Part shown: positions 53,321-62,689 of the stretch, one piece after another
Layout: each line of letters starts with the position of its first letter
How positions within the stretch are numbered: position 1 is the first letter of the stretch
Source of the DNA: Thalassospira xianhensis MCCC 1A02616
GTDB taxonomy: Bacteria > Pseudomonadota > Alphaproteobacteria > Rhodospirillales > Thalassospiraceae
Assembly: GCF_003326475.1 (NCBI RefSeq)
Contig: NZ_JPWA01000015.1
Location: 53,256 to 117,255, forward strand
Direction: 5' to 3'
DNA length: 64,000 bases
The notes under the pieces: generated by a model
Seen by the model: only the letters and a program-made list of their open reading frames with translations
What the model was told of the DNA's origin: nothing
Databases searched by the model: none
Translations under genes and position numbers: made by a program

Positions 53321-55537
53321 TTAGCCCTTTGGTGGGGCGACCTGTTCGGATGCCTGCTGTGCGGCGGCGGCAATCGCTTCTTTTTTCTGTTCTGCTGTGG
53401 CATCGTCGGGTACATCGACCTTCACATTGCGGGATGCCATGTGGATGCCGTTTTCCTTGAACATCGCCAGAACGCTTTGATAGACGGTTTTGCGGATGGT
53501 GAATTGTTCACCGGGCTTGGAGGTATATTTAAGCCCGATCACCATGTTGAATTCTTCCATCCGGCGCACGCCCTGCGATTTAAGTGGTTCGATAAAGCTG
53601 TCGCCGATCAGCGGATCTTCCAGCAGTTCGGCAGACAGCTTTTTGACCAGTTTCTTGATCTTGTTGATGTCGGTTTCGAACGGCACACGGAATTCAAGTT
53701 TGACGATCACCCAGTCGCGGCTGTGGTTGATGATCGATTTGATTTCGCCAAAGGGCACGGTTTGGAGGGGGCCACGGTGATGGCGCAGTTGCATTGACCG
53801 GATTGAGATATTTTCGACCCGCCCGCGCAGGTTATCGACCTCGATATATTCACCAAGCCGGAAGGCATCATCAAGCAGGAAGAAAACCCCGGCGACCACG
53901 TCACGTACCAGCGCCTGACTGCCAAAGCCGATGGCAAGGCCAACAACCCCGGCACCGGCGATCAACGGGCCGATATCAACGCCGAGTGCTGACAATGTCA
54001 CCATCACCACCATGATGACGATGACGGTAAGCGCGAAGTTTTTCAGAAGCGGTAAAAGGGTTTCAATCCGCGATAACCCGGTACCGCCACCTTCGCCGTC
54101 GCCATGCCCGTTGCCAGCGCCGCTTTGGCTCATGCGTTCGTCAAGGAATGCCTTGATCAGAGACCAGACCAGGTCGGCAATCAACAGGATCATGATGATC
54201 TCTGTCGAGGCATCAAGCGCCCGCGCAATGATTCCGGCATCCTCGGCCAGCGCAAGGCGATCAAACCCCCAGATGCGCCAGAAGCTGGCAAGGACAAAGA
54301 CGATGGCGAGTAACCGCACACCACGTTTCAGAACCGGGGTAAAGACTGGTAGATCCGGCTGAACTGGTTTGAATTCTTCCTCGGCTTCAATCGCGGCGGC
54401 TTCGGCACGGGCATTGATCGCATCTGCCTCGGCTTCGGCCAGTCGGGCTTTTTTGCGATGCTGGCTTTCGATGATGTTGCGGAAAATCGCATCAAACAGG
54501 CAGGCAATGCCAATCGCCAGCAGGCACTTCATGAAGCGGTCTGCCGCCAGAATGGTCGTCGCGCCGAGTGCAATCAGATAGACACAGACAATGACGGGCC
54601 ATAAACGGGCAAGCGATACGGGCAGGGCAATCTTTTCAACTGCGCCCGTGAGCCGATTTCTGGTGAAATAGCGTGCCAGCGAAACCGTCGCAAGGCAGAA
54701 GGCCAGGACACTGATCACGACCGCGATATCAAACAGGATGATGTCGCCATGCACCATTGCCGGTGATTGCCGGAAAACCCCGGCCAGAGCAAAGGAAAAT
54801 AACGAAACGCCACTTGCGATGGTGATGGTGCGTGTAAGTGTTGATGCGGCCTGTGGATCGACATTGATCATCCGAAGGCCTTCGGCCTGTGGTGCAAACA
54901 GGAATTGCAGTACGATCATAACGAGACGCAGGACAAAGAACGCGGCGAGCATTGACAGAAGCGCCCCCTTCATCAGAGGCGGCCAGTCAAAGATCATGAA
55001 GGCACCGATCGAGCCGATGGCAAAAACCGTCAAGGACAGTAGCGACAGGACGGACAGAAGCGCCATTTGACGTAGTCGGTCGAAAAACCGGGTGGGGTGC
55101 TGGGATTCAAGATAACTGCAAAGCGGCGCGGCAGCCCGGCGATACAGGAATTCGATGATCAATCCGACACCGACAAAAATCACGGTAAACAGCGCAAGGC
55201 GTATCAGCCCCCTGCGGCCAATATCCGATGAGAGAAAATCACCGGTTCGTGCCATTTCATCGGGAAAGGTTTCGAGACCGGTTACCGTATCTGCGATCTG
55301 TTCGCGGGTTCGTGCAACCCCGGCATCAAGGAAGTCATAATAGCTGAAGGTCGTTTCTGCCGTATCAGACAGGGCATCATCGGACGGATCGGCTGTTTCT
55401 GTGGTTTGATCCTGATCTTGGGTGGCTATTGTGGCCAGGGCAGCCTGCGCATGTGCCGTATCTGTCATGCCCGATACGGTGCCAGCCACAAGGAGCCAAA
55501 GCCCGAGGCACATCAGAATCTTTGTTGTTTTTTTCAT
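53321..55537 (-). CDS. Large MscS-family mechanosensitive channel
   Basis: A 738-residue inner-membrane channel, well above the 286 residues of E. coli MscS and nearer the MscM/YbdG/YnaI branches. A signal peptide (MKKTTKILMCLGLWLLVAG) is followed by a periplasmic stretch of about 100 residues and then many membrane helices. The pore helix is visible as IGPLIAGAGVVGLAIGFGSQALVRDVVAGVFFLLDD (in pieces), followed by YIEVDNLRGRVENISIRSMQLRHH of the beta domain and a soluble cytoplasmic tail. The start at 55537 has GGGAC close upstream. It would relieve osmotic pressure. Confidence 0.92.
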   Translation of the reverse strand: MKKTTKILMCLGLWLLVAGTVSGMTDTAHAQAALATIATQDQDQTTETADPSDDALSDTAETTFSYYDFLDAGVARTREQIADTVTGLETFPDEMARTGDFLSSDIGRRGLIRLALFTVIFVGVGLIIEFLYRRAAAPLCSYLESQHPTRFFDRLRQMALLSVLSLLSLTVFAIGSIGAFMIFDWPPLMKGALLSMLAAFFVLRLVMIVLQFLFAPQAEGLRMINVDPQAASTLTRTITIASGVSLFSFALAGVFRQSPAMVHGDIILFDIAVVISVLAFCLATVSLARYFTRNRLTGAVEKIALPVSLARLWPVIVCVYLIALGATTILAADRFMKCLLAIGIACLFDAIFRNIIESQHRKKARLAEAEADAINARAEAAAIEAEEEFKPVQPDLPVFTPVLKRGVRLLAIVFVLASFWRIWGFDRLALAEDAGIIARALDASTEIIMILLIADLVWSLIKAFLDERMSQSGAGNGHGDGEGGGTGLSRIETLLPLLKNFALTVIVIMVVMVTLSALGVDIGPLIAGAGVVGLAIGFGSQALVRDVVAGVFFLLDDAFRLGEYIEVDNLRGRVENISIRSMQLRHHRGPLQTVPFGEIKSIINHSRDWVIVKLEFRVPFETDINKIKKLVKKLSAELLEDPLIGDSFIEPLKSQGVRRMEEFNMVIGLKYTSKPGEQFTIRKTVYQSVLAMFKENGIHMASRNVKVDVPDDATAEQKKEAIAAAAQQASEQVAPPKG

Positions 55538-55681
55538 AATGTCCCGCCCAACGCCCTGTTCGTAAAAACGAATTCCCTTTTGCAAGATGGTACAGGCAAA
55601 CAGGGCCTTCAAGGAAGAGTTTTACGACGTCGGCCCATATGCACGCACGGCTTGAGGTGATGGGAAGCGCAGCAGTGCAAT

Positions 55682-55714
55682 AAAAAACGCGCCGTGCGGA
55701 TGCCCGGCGCGTTT
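55682..55714 (-). terminator. Rho-independent terminator of grxD
   Basis: A 10-bp stem (AAACGCGCCG / CGGCGCGTTT) with a 10-base loop is followed by a run of T on the minus strand, 48 bases after the grxD stop. Confidence 0.85.
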
Positions 55715-55761
55715 CAGATCATCGACTGTCAGACCGGATCGGGTCTGTATCATCTGCCTTT

Positions 55762-56097
55762 TCAGGCAGCGACAGCAACACCCTTGTCTTTCAGGTGCTG
55801 GGCCAGTTCGCCCGAGGCATACATTTCACGAACGATGTCGCAACCGCCAACGAATTCGCCTTTGACGTAAAGCTGCGGAATGGTCGGCCAGTTCGAGAAG
55901 TCCTTGATGCCCTGACGGATTGCCGGGTCGACCAGAACGTTGATGTCCTTGAACGGCGCACCGAGTTCGGCAAGGACCTGAACGACGGCGGCCGAGAAAC
56001 CGCATTGCGGGAACATCGAGGTGCCCTTCATGAACAGAACGACGTCGTTATCGTTGATGTCTTTCTGGATGCGATCAAAAACCGGATTGTCGGTCAT
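55762..56097 (-). CDS. grxD: Monothiol glutaredoxin
   Basis: A 111-residue CGFS-type glutaredoxin that carries [2Fe-2S] clusters with BolA partners. The start at 56097 gives [11 protein letters not shown]. The cluster-ligand motif is [12 protein letters not shown] near residue 30, and the [21 protein letters not shown] block with the glutathione-binding TIPQ is complete. It lies downstream of rarD, with bolA two genes upstream. Confidence 0.96.
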   Translation of the reverse strand: MTDNPVFDRIQKDINDNDVVLFMKGTSMFPQCGFSAAVVQVLAELGAPFKDINVLVDPAIRQGIKDFSNWPTIPQLYVKGEFVGGCDIVREMYASGELAQHLKDKGVAVAA

Positions 56098-56194
56098 GTT
56101 GGTTGTCCTTGGCTGCAAAGGCGGCGATCTCTCTGCCGCGATATTTCAGGTTATGGTTTTATGGCCGAAGATATGGCTGGAAGGGGCGGTTCTG

Positions 56195-57103
56195 TCAACT
56201 CTTGCGGCGCAATTGCCGTGCGGTCCGCAGATTATCCCATGTAAAAATGCCAAGTCCGACCCAGACCAGCGCATAGGTTATCATATGTGCCTCGGTAAAG
56301 GTTTCGCCAAGCAGCAACACTGCGACGAAGAACTGGATCGTCGGGTTGAGATATTGCATCAGGCCAAGAGCGGAAAACTTCATGTTCCGGGCAGCAAAGG
56401 CAAACAGCACCAGCGGAATCGTCGTTACCGCGCCAAGCGATATCAGCAAAATATCATTGCCGATTCCCAGATTGCCGAAGGCCATATTGCCCGACATGCC
56501 AAGCCAGACCAGATAGCCAAATGCCATTGGGGATAGCAGCAGGCATTCGACAAAAAGCCCGGCAATCGGGTCGGCAGGGACAAATTTGCGGATCACCCCG
56601 TAAAAGCCAAACAGCAAGGACAGGCTAAGTGCGATCCATGGCAAAGAGCCGAAAAACACCAGAAGGTTCAGGACCCCGGCAAAGCAGATCAGCACCGAGA
56701 CGATCTGGGTGCGATTGAGTTTTTCGCCAAAGAAGATGCGGCCAAGGATCAGCATGATCAGCGGCATGATGTAATATCCAAGGCTGGCTTCAAGCGCATG
56801 TCCGATATGAACCGACCAGATATAGATCACCCAGTTTCCGGCAATCAGCAAGCTGCTCAGAAACAAAAGTCTCATGGTGCGCCTGGATGACAGCAGTTCC
56901 CACAACCGGGCGCGACGTTTCAAAACAAAAACCAGCGTTAATGTCAGGATCGCGGACCACAGAATACGATGGGCGAGAATTTCAAACGGGCTCGCGAAAT
57001 CGATGATTTTGAAATAGAAGCCCAGAAAGCCCCAGATGACAAAGGCACCAAGCCCGGCCAGTGGTCCGGCACCGATCAAAGCCGGTTTTTGGGATGAGGT
57101 CAT
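56195..57103 (-). CDS. rarD: RarD-type EamA family transporter
   Basis: A 302-residue membrane protein of the DMT superfamily, ten helices in two EamA halves. LAGLGAFVIWGFLGFYFKII near the N-terminus, HRILWSAILTLTL and NWVIYIWSVHIGHALEASLGYYIMPL are typical of RarD (chloramphenicol-sensitive protein). Transport substrate is uncertain. The start at 57103 is chosen because a longer frame would need a TTG. It separates bolA from grxD. Confidence 0.9.
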   Translation of the reverse strand: MTSSQKPALIGAGPLAGLGAFVIWGFLGFYFKIIDFASPFEILAHRILWSAILTLTLVFVLKRRARLWELLSSRRTMRLLFLSSLLIAGNWVIYIWSVHIGHALEASLGYYIMPLIMLILGRIFFGEKLNRTQIVSVLICFAGVLNLLVFFGSLPWIALSLSLLFGFYGVIRKFVPADPIAGLFVECLLLSPMAFGYLVWLGMSGNMAFGNLGIGNDILLISLGAVTTIPLVLFAFAARNMKFSALGLMQYLNPTIQFFVAVLLLGETFTEAHMITYALVWVGLGIFTWDNLRTARQLRRKS

Positions 57104-57302
57104 CGTTATTGAACCATGGTCATTTTGTGGGGCCAAATGGCAGGTGCCGGTACTGGCAAAACAATCGTTAGTCGGCAGGGCCGACCCAAAGTCACGGGAA
57201 GATCGGGAACATCAAGGGCGCCGAATGCCGTCGGCGCCCGTCGTGATTCTGGCCGGATGCGATCAGGGGTGGCGTTCGCAAGCGGTCATTTTCAGCCGGA
57301 GC

Positions 57303-57536
57303 TTATTCCGGCGCAGACGTCTGCAGGGCAAGGGCATGCAGTTCACCGCCCATTTTTCCCTTGAGTGCGGAATAGATCATCTGGTGCTGCATCACGCGGG
57401 TTTTGCCGCGGAAGGACTCGGATACAACAATTGCAGCATAATGGTCGCCATCACCGCGCAGATCCTCGATGCGGACCTGTGCATCGGGAAGGGCTTCCTT
57501 GATCATCGTTTCTATTTCGTGGGCTTCCATGGCCAT
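57303..57536 (-). CDS. bolA: BolA family protein
   Basis: A 77-residue BolA/IbaG-type protein that binds CGFS glutaredoxins and takes part in iron-sulfur cluster transfer. The LKGKMGGELHALALQT end contains the conserved histidine region. AAGGA precedes the start at 8 bases. It lies on the same strand as rarD and grxD. In many bacteria bolA and grxD are adjacent; here rarD lies between. Confidence 0.92.
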   Translation of the reverse strand: MAMEAHEIETMIKEALPDAQVRIEDLRGDGDHYAAIVVSESFRGKTRVMQHQMIYSALKGKMGGELHALALQTSAPE

Positions 57537-57864
57537 GGCGTTAATTCCTTATAATTGGTCGGACACCCTTGCGCCCTGTTTTGCGCATCCATCCGGGTGC
57601 CCGGCGATATTTGTTAATTCTGGTATATGTTGTCCCTGTGGGGGCTGTCAATTTCTGCAAGCCGCGAAGTGCTTCACAAGGTCAAAGATACGGCGATGCT
57701 TGTGTTCCGCGGCAGATTGCGCTAGGAAAATCGCGGTTGCTCACACCGGCCGTCCGCCGGGCATTTGCCCTTGGTAAAGTGATGCAGACGATTTTATCGG
57801 TTCCCTGTCTTCTTTGACGCCGGACCGGCAATGCGGACACCCGGCCTCCTGTCAGGAGACGAAA
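57537..57864. other. Divergent intergenic region between bolA and the Glyoxalase_8-type gene
   Basis: About 330 bases with no gene I can support. It must hold promoters for both directions. No repeats, strong palindromes or riboswitch-like structure were recognised. Confidence 0.4.
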
Positions 57865-58371
57865 ATGAGCCAAAATTTCCAAAACCTGTCCGCAACACCG
57901 GAGCAGACATCAGCCGATTTCGCGAAAATTGGATCGGGTGATTCTGCCGGTATGCTCAAGGCACAGGCAAAACGCCTGCGCAACGCACTTGCCAGCCGTA
58001 ACATGACGGTTTCCCACGCCGGCAGCCTTGAACTTCTGGCGCAAAGCCAAGGATTTCGCGACTGGAACACTGCGATTGCAATGACGCGCAAACGCGAACC
58101 GGTCCGGATTGCCGATCTTGGTATCGGCAAACGCTTTGCCGGGTCTTATCTGGGGCATGCAGTGTGCGGTCAAATCCGCGGTGTCACGAAAACGCCGGTC
58201 GATGGTGTCTACCGGGTCGAAGTCCATCTGGATCAGCCGGTTGATGTCGTGACATCAGAACGTTTCAGCGCCTTGCGACAGCGCATCGCTTCGCGGATCA
58301 ACGAGGATTGCGAACCCGTACTTGCCAACGGCACGCGTGGCCCTGGTCTTTCGGTTGATCTGCTGCTGTGA
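57865..58371 (+). CDS. Glyoxalase_8-like domain protein
   Basis: A 168-residue protein whose residues about 30-70 (AKRLRNALASRNMTVSHAGSLELLAQ then GFRDWNTAIA, in pieces) follow the pattern of the glyoxalase-related Glyoxalase_8 domain; a C-terminal beta-rich part is not recognised. The AGGAGA site directly before 57865 fixes the start. The GTGA overlap with the next gene means translational coupling to a DUF123 nuclease-like protein. Function unknown. Confidence 0.7.
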   Translation: MSQNFQNLSATPEQTSADFAKIGSGDSAGMLKAQAKRLRNALASRNMTVSHAGSLELLAQSQGFRDWNTAIAMTRKREPVRIADLGIGKRFAGSYLGHAVCGQIRGVTKTPVDGVYRVEVHLDQPVDVVTSERFSALRQRIASRINEDCEPVLANGTRGPGLSVDLLL

Positions 58372-58838
58372 CAGCGACTGAGCTTCTTGCGGACATGAAT
58401 CCCGAAACCCTCCGGCAGCTTCCAAAAGTTGCCGGAGCCTACATTCTCGTGATTGATCTTTCTGCTGATTTGGTTTTACGTAACAAACGCTTCGCCGGGG
58501 CTATCCTGCGCCAGGGAACTTATCTTTATTGCGGTTCGGCCAACGGGCCGGGTGGCATCGCCGCCCGTGTCAAACACCATTGCCGGTTGGATAAAAAGCC
58601 TCATTGGCATGTCGATGAACTGACCACCGGTATCGGGCGGGTCGTTGCAGCATTGGCGGTACCCCGCGGGTGTGAATGCGATTTGCGCATGGCACTGGAG
58701 GCGTTGTCCGGCTTTACAGTGCCAATCGCGGGTTTTGGCAGTTCGGACTGCATAAGCTGCCCTGCGCATTTGCTGGCGGTTGAAAGCCGCGCCGCCGCGA
58801 TGGCGGCAATGGTTGAAGCCAGTAATGTATCGGTTTAG
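58368..58838 (+). CDS. DUF123 GIY-YIG nuclease family protein
   Basis: A 156-residue protein of the DUF123 branch of the GIY-YIG superfamily. It has GAYILVIDL at the position of GIY and GTYLYCGSANGPGGIAARVKHH for YIG plus the catalytic arginine, and then KKPHWHVDEL, the DUF123 signature. Four cysteines near the end (CECD, DCISC) may bind metal. DNA cleavage is inferred only from the fold. The start is a GTG overlapping the upstream stop. It converges with the next gene by 4 bases. Confidence 0.8.
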   Translation: MTATELLADMNPETLRQLPKVAGAYILVIDLSADLVLRNKRFAGAILRQGTYLYCGSANGPGGIAARVKHHCRLDKKPHWHVDELTTGIGRVVAALAVPRGCECDLRMALEALSGFTVPIAGFGSSDCISCPAHLLAVESRAAAMAAMVEASNVSV

Positions 58839-59971
58839 TTCCTATGCGTGCCGGCCGTGCCGTCAATAAGAGGGCGGAAACCCGACGCAACAATCTTTGG
58901 ACCAATCTTGCGCATCAGGGTATTGCGCAACCAAACACCCGCCTTGCCGCGGATTTTCGCAAAACCCATGCGTTGCAGGGATTGTTGCTGCACCCAGTGT
59001 GCTTCGGGCAGGCGGGCGGCCTGCCAATCGGCAAGCGCGGCATTGATATCGGATGTCGCCCGAAGGGCATTCGCGAGTGCCAGACCGTCCTTGATAGACT
59101 GTGTTGCGCCCTGCGCCATGGTCGGAAGGGTGCCATGTGCCGCATCGCCGATCAGAACAACACGCCCCGCAACCCATTCGGGCATGACCATTTGCTGAAG
59201 ACGGCCTTCGTGAATGACTGTGTCCGTGCCGATTTCGCTTAGCATATCACGTACCGGGCCATCAAACCGGGCAAAGTGTGCGGCAAGTTCACTGGGCGGC
59301 AAGTCACGTATTCTTTCGCCCGGATCATAGGTGCTCGCATAGATGTAAAACTGGTCGTCACCGACCGGCATCACCAGAATAACCTGCCCGTGGCCGATGA
59401 TGAATTTGGGCGCGGTCAGACCAAAGGGATAATCCGTGATCCAGCGCCAGCAGATATATCCGGTCGGCTGCGGGATATGTTCCGCGCCAAAAGCCAGACG
59501 CCGAACTGCTGAATTGATCCCATCTGCACCGATCACAAGGTCAAAGCCGCTGCTCTTGCCGTCGGTGAAAGTTATCTGTGCCTGATCGGGGGCATTGTAA
59601 ATAGCCGACACGGAAAGGCCAAACCGGATGGTAGGTGTTGTCAGTTTGGCGCACAGGATTTCGTGAAAGTCGCTGCGCGTCAGGGCCTGAAATGACGGCC
59701 AGCCAAGCCGTTCGGTTTCAAGTGCAAACAGCTTCCTGTCACGATGATCGAAGTAATCCAGTCTTGGAAAAGCACTGGATCTGGCGGCAACATCCTGATC
59801 AATGCCAAGGGTCTGAAGGGCTGCCACTGCATTGCCGGGCAGGTGCAACCCCGCCCCGGCTGGTTTCCAACCATCCAGGGTTTCGGCAATTGTGATGTCG
59901 TGTCCGTCGCCTTGCAGGGCAATGGCCGCCGATAGACCGGCGATACCGCCGCCGACAATCAGAATTTTCAT
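58835..59971 (-). CDS. FAD-dependent monooxygenase (salicylate hydroxylase/UbiH-like)
   Basis: A 378-residue class A flavoprotein monooxygenase. The FAD-binding VGGGIAGLSAAIAL is at residues 6-19, the DG motif GADGINSAVR near 150, and the GD motif VVLIGDAAHGTLPTMAQGA near 270. The family hydroxylates aromatic or polyketide-type substrates with NAD(P)H and oxygen; the actual substrate cannot be deduced. It is a lone gene, convergent with the DUF123 gene. Confidence 0.88.
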   Translation of the reverse strand: MKILIVGGGIAGLSAAIALQGDGHDITIAETLDGWKPAGAGLHLPGNAVAALQTLGIDQDVAARSSAFPRLDYFDHRDRKLFALETERLGWPSFQALTRSDFHEILCAKLTTPTIRFGLSVSAIYNAPDQAQITFTDGKSSGFDLVIGADGINSAVRRLAFGAEHIPQPTGYICWRWITDYPFGLTAPKFIIGHGQVILVMPVGDDQFYIYASTYDPGERIRDLPPSELAAHFARFDGPVRDMLSEIGTDTVIHEGRLQQMVMPEWVAGRVVLIGDAAHGTLPTMAQGATQSIKDGLALANALRATSDINAALADWQAARLPEAHWVQQQSLQRMGFAKIRGKAGVWLRNTLMRKIGPKIVASGFRPLIDGTAGTHRN

Positions 59972-60006
59972 TTTGTGCCTGTGACTGGAATGGAGTGATG
60001 TCCGGA

Positions 60007-61005
60007 TCAGCCGCCGGTCATGCTCATATGACGGCCGACTGCCGGTTTCTGGCCCTTGCGGTCGATGACAAAATCATGGCCTTTGGGTTTAAGCAGCATG
60101 GCCTCGTCAAGCAGGCGGTCAAGGGCCTCGGGCTCGCCCGAACGAAGGGCTGTGCGCAGATCAACGTGGTCTTCCTGACCAAGGCACATGTAAAGTGTGC
60201 CGGTGCAGGTCACGCGCACGCGGTTGCAGCCTTCGCAGAAATTATGGGTAAGCGGCGTGATGAAACCAAGACGCCCGCCGGTTTCCGCCACCGTGACATA
60301 GCGTGCGGGACCCGGCGTGACATGGTTGCTGGGCACCAGGGTATATTCCTGTTCCAGCCGTTCACGAACAGCGGTCAGAGGCAGATACTGATCGGTGCGA
60401 TCCCCGTCAATATCGCCAAGCGGCATGGTTTCAATCAGGCAAAGATCAAAGCCTTCCTTGCCGCACCAGGCGACAAGACGGGAAATTTCGTCTTCGTTAA
60501 AATTGCGAAGGGCGACCGTGTTGATCTTGATCTTGAGCCCGGCCTGTTTGGCCGCTTCAAGCCCGCCTAGCACCTGTTCAAGGCGGCCGCGGCGGGTGAT
60601 TTCGGCGAATTTCTGATGATCAAGACTATCAAGCGAGATGTTGAGCCGTTTGACACCAAGGCGCGCCAGATCATCGGCATAGGTGGCAAGCTGGCTGCCA
60701 TTCGTCGTCATGGTCAGTTCATCAAGCGCACCGGATTTAAGATGGCGCGACAAATCCTTGATCAAATCCATGATGCCACGGCGCACCAGCGGTTCGCCCC
60801 CGGTCAGGCGCAATTTGCGCACACCGCGTGCGATAAAGGCTGAACAAAGCTGATCGAGCTCCTCAAGTGTCAGGACTTCGGATTTTGGCAGAAAGATCAT
60901 GCTTTCGGCCATGCAATAGGTGCAGCGGAAGTCACAACGGTCCGTCACCGATACCCGTAGATAGGATACGTGACGGCCATATTTGTCGATCAGCGGTCTG
61001 GTCAT
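60007..61005 (-). CDS. moaA: GTP 3',8-cyclase MoaA
   Basis: Radical SAM enzyme for the first step of molybdenum cofactor synthesis, 332 residues. The SAM cluster is Cys24-xxx-Cys28-xx-Cys31 in [23 protein letters not shown] follows near residue 65, a second cluster uses [20 protein letters not shown] near 258, and the C-terminal SMTGG ends in the essential Gly-Gly. No other moa gene is adjacent, and no molybdenum-cofactor riboswitch was seen in the 200 bases upstream. Confidence 0.97.
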   Translation of the reverse strand: MTRPLIDKYGRHVSYLRVSVTDRCDFRCTYCMAESMIFLPKSEVLTLEELDQLCSAFIARGVRKLRLTGGEPLVRRGIMDLIKDLSRHLKSGALDELTMTTNGSQLATYADDLARLGVKRLNISLDSLDHQKFAEITRRGRLEQVLGGLEAAKQAGLKIKINTVALRNFNEDEISRLVAWCGKEGFDLCLIETMPLGDIDGDRTDQYLPLTAVRERLEQEYTLVPSNHVTPGPARYVTVAETGGRLGFITPLTHNFCEGCNRVRVTCTGTLYMCLGQEDHVDLRTALRSGEPEALDRLLDEAMLLKPKGHDFVIDRKGQKPAVGRHMSMTGG

Positions 61006-61139
61006 GGCGATGGCGCTTGTTTCTGTTTTGCGGGTCCGGAAACGCTATGTAGTGCGCAAGTTCGACTTTTGCACAGGGGGGATCGATTTGGCCACCCCGA
61101 TTTGTGATGAAATCATCACCTTTCCGTCAGATGGCACAT

Positions 61140-61180
61140 GAAAAAAAACGCGAGGAATGAATATCGGTCGCGGTTTTTTG
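61140..61180 (-). terminator. Rho-independent terminator of the 277-residue gene
   Basis: Arms built around AAACCGCGA / TCGCGTTT with a loop of 14 bases are followed by eight T on the minus strand, 23 bases after the stop at 61203. Confidence 0.85.
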
Positions 61181-61202
61181 TGATCGATGAATGCGCGATT
61201 GC

Positions 61203-62036
61203 CTATTTCCAGTTATCGGCTTCGCGGATATGCAGGGCAGCGATATCGCGATCAAGGGCTGCCATGACATTGCGCAGGGTTTCGACATTCTCGCTGCCAA
61301 GTTTGGCCACTAGTTCTGCCGAACGTTCCGGCTTGGACAGGGCAGCGCGAACATCACGGAACAGGGAGCGCAGCAGACGCGCGCAGTGCTCTTCGGTAAA
61401 GACCCAGGCATGATCGCCATGCGGCAGATTGTCGTTAATAAGCTGGATCATCCACTGTTTACGGCGTTCGTAATCCTTGAAATGCAGCGCCATGCGCGCA
61501 AATACGAGATTAAGCCGGTTGGCGACTTGTGGTTCTTCTGCCAGATGATCCCAGTAATCAGTTGGATCACGAAGTTCGTCATCCTCGTCGGCATGCTGGT
61601 CGATGATGGTCTGGATTTCGCCGTCGATTTCCTGAAGCATATCCATGCCGACCATCATGCGAATGACCTTGAAGAAAGGCTGCAGGATTTCGCGTGACAG
61701 TGCACCATGTTCAAGATCGCCTGCTTCGCGGCCTTCAAGCTGATGGGCAAAGCGGCTGACCAAAAGGCGGCCCAGCGGATCGTGGCGAACAGCCGCATTC
61801 TGACGGGCCTTGACGGTATCGATATCGGTTTCAAGCGTCATCCATGCCGCATCAAACAGCTTGTCCTGCCCGCGCAGGGTCTCAAGCGCGCTTGAAATCT
61901 GATCAGTGCTAACGGTTCCGCCATGGGCCTTGGCTTGTTCCATGAGGCTAGCGGCAAATTGTTCGAGCACAGAGAATGCGGCGGTGTAGTGACGCTGTTT
62001 GAAGCTGTCCCGCGGTGGTTTGACGATTGCAATCAT
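61203..62036 (-). CDS. Conserved uncharacterised protein (alphaproteobacterial)
   Basis: A 277-residue, helical, soluble protein without a domain I can name. The first 60 residues (FKQRHYTAAFSVLEQFAASLMEQ) and a long central part rich in charged residues are well conserved in type. ATG at 62036 with GGA upstream is preferred; ATG at 62060 is possible, and a longer frame would need a TTG. It sits upstream of moaA on the same strand and near the chemotaxis genes, but no functional link is evident. Confidence 0.6.
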   Translation of the reverse strand: MIAIVKPPRDSFKQRHYTAAFSVLEQFAASLMEQAKAHGGTVSTDQISSALETLRGQDKLFDAAWMTLETDIDTVKARQNAAVRHDPLGRLLVSRFAHQLEGREAGDLEHGALSREILQPFFKVIRMMVGMDMLQEIDGEIQTIIDQHADEDDELRDPTDYWDHLAEEPQVANRLNLVFARMALHFKDYERRKQWMIQLINDNLPHGDHAWVFTEEHCARLLRSLFRDVRAALSKPERSAELVAKLGSENVETLRNVMAALDRDIAALHIREADNWK

Positions 62037-62200
62037 TTCCCGTTCCGACCCTGTTATCATTGAAGCCAGTGCACCCGGGGTGGCTTCGCCCGGTAGCCTG
62101 ATGCATGCGACCTTGCGTATCAAATTTCGTTTAATACGCCGAAATGTTTAACATTTTCATTTCAGCAAGTTCCGTGCCATGCGCAAGCATGGTGACGCGC

Positions 62201-62386
62201 TTATTCGTAGCCGACCGCGGCCTCGACAATTTCAAGCACGACATGGCGCGGACGGATGATCTGGCGCCCGGCTTCTTCGAAATTCACCGCGATCCTGTCG
62301 CCGTCGACTGCCTGAATACGCCCGAGGCCCCAATCGGGTTGACCGGGGTGGCGGACAATGGTGCCAGGGGTCAGCAGGAAATCCAT
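62201..62386 (-). CDS. DUF3553 family protein
   Basis: A 61-residue protein of the DUF3553 family, found in alphaproteobacteria. The pattern MDFLLTPGTIVRHPGQPDWG, LGRIQAV, VNFEEAG is a small SH3-like barrel of the kind also seen in CarD/TRCF-type domains, and it may bind nucleic acid or polymerase; this is inference. The short start at 62386 is used because the longer frame has no family features. Confidence 0.8.
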   Translation of the reverse strand: MDFLLTPGTIVRHPGQPDWGLGRIQAVDGDRIAVNFEEAGRQIIRPRHVVLEIVEAAVGYE

Positions 62387-62689
62387 GATCATGCTCTTTT
62401 GTCTGATGTCGGTATCTTCAATATAGTCAGGCAATACGCCGGGAACAAATGCTGTGCAATGATGGCAATCACATATTTTGGAACCGGGTAAAATTTGCCG
62501 GTTTGCAAATGCGGCAAAAATCCGGGGGCTAAAGAAGGTTTTAACACATCTGGCTGCAATCTGGGCGCGGATTGCAGTTGCCCGGTCCGGTTCGTCCCGA
62601 ATATCGCCTGAAGGTACTGTGCAAACCGCGCATTGCTTTGAGGAAGCGGTGCGGACCTGTTGAACAGAATTCTTGGAGATACCCGTTAT

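Noticed and set aside
61006..61202. Molybdenum cofactor riboswitch upstream of moaA
   Set aside because: The region is short and lacks the expected paired elements; half of it is the terminator of the upstream gene.
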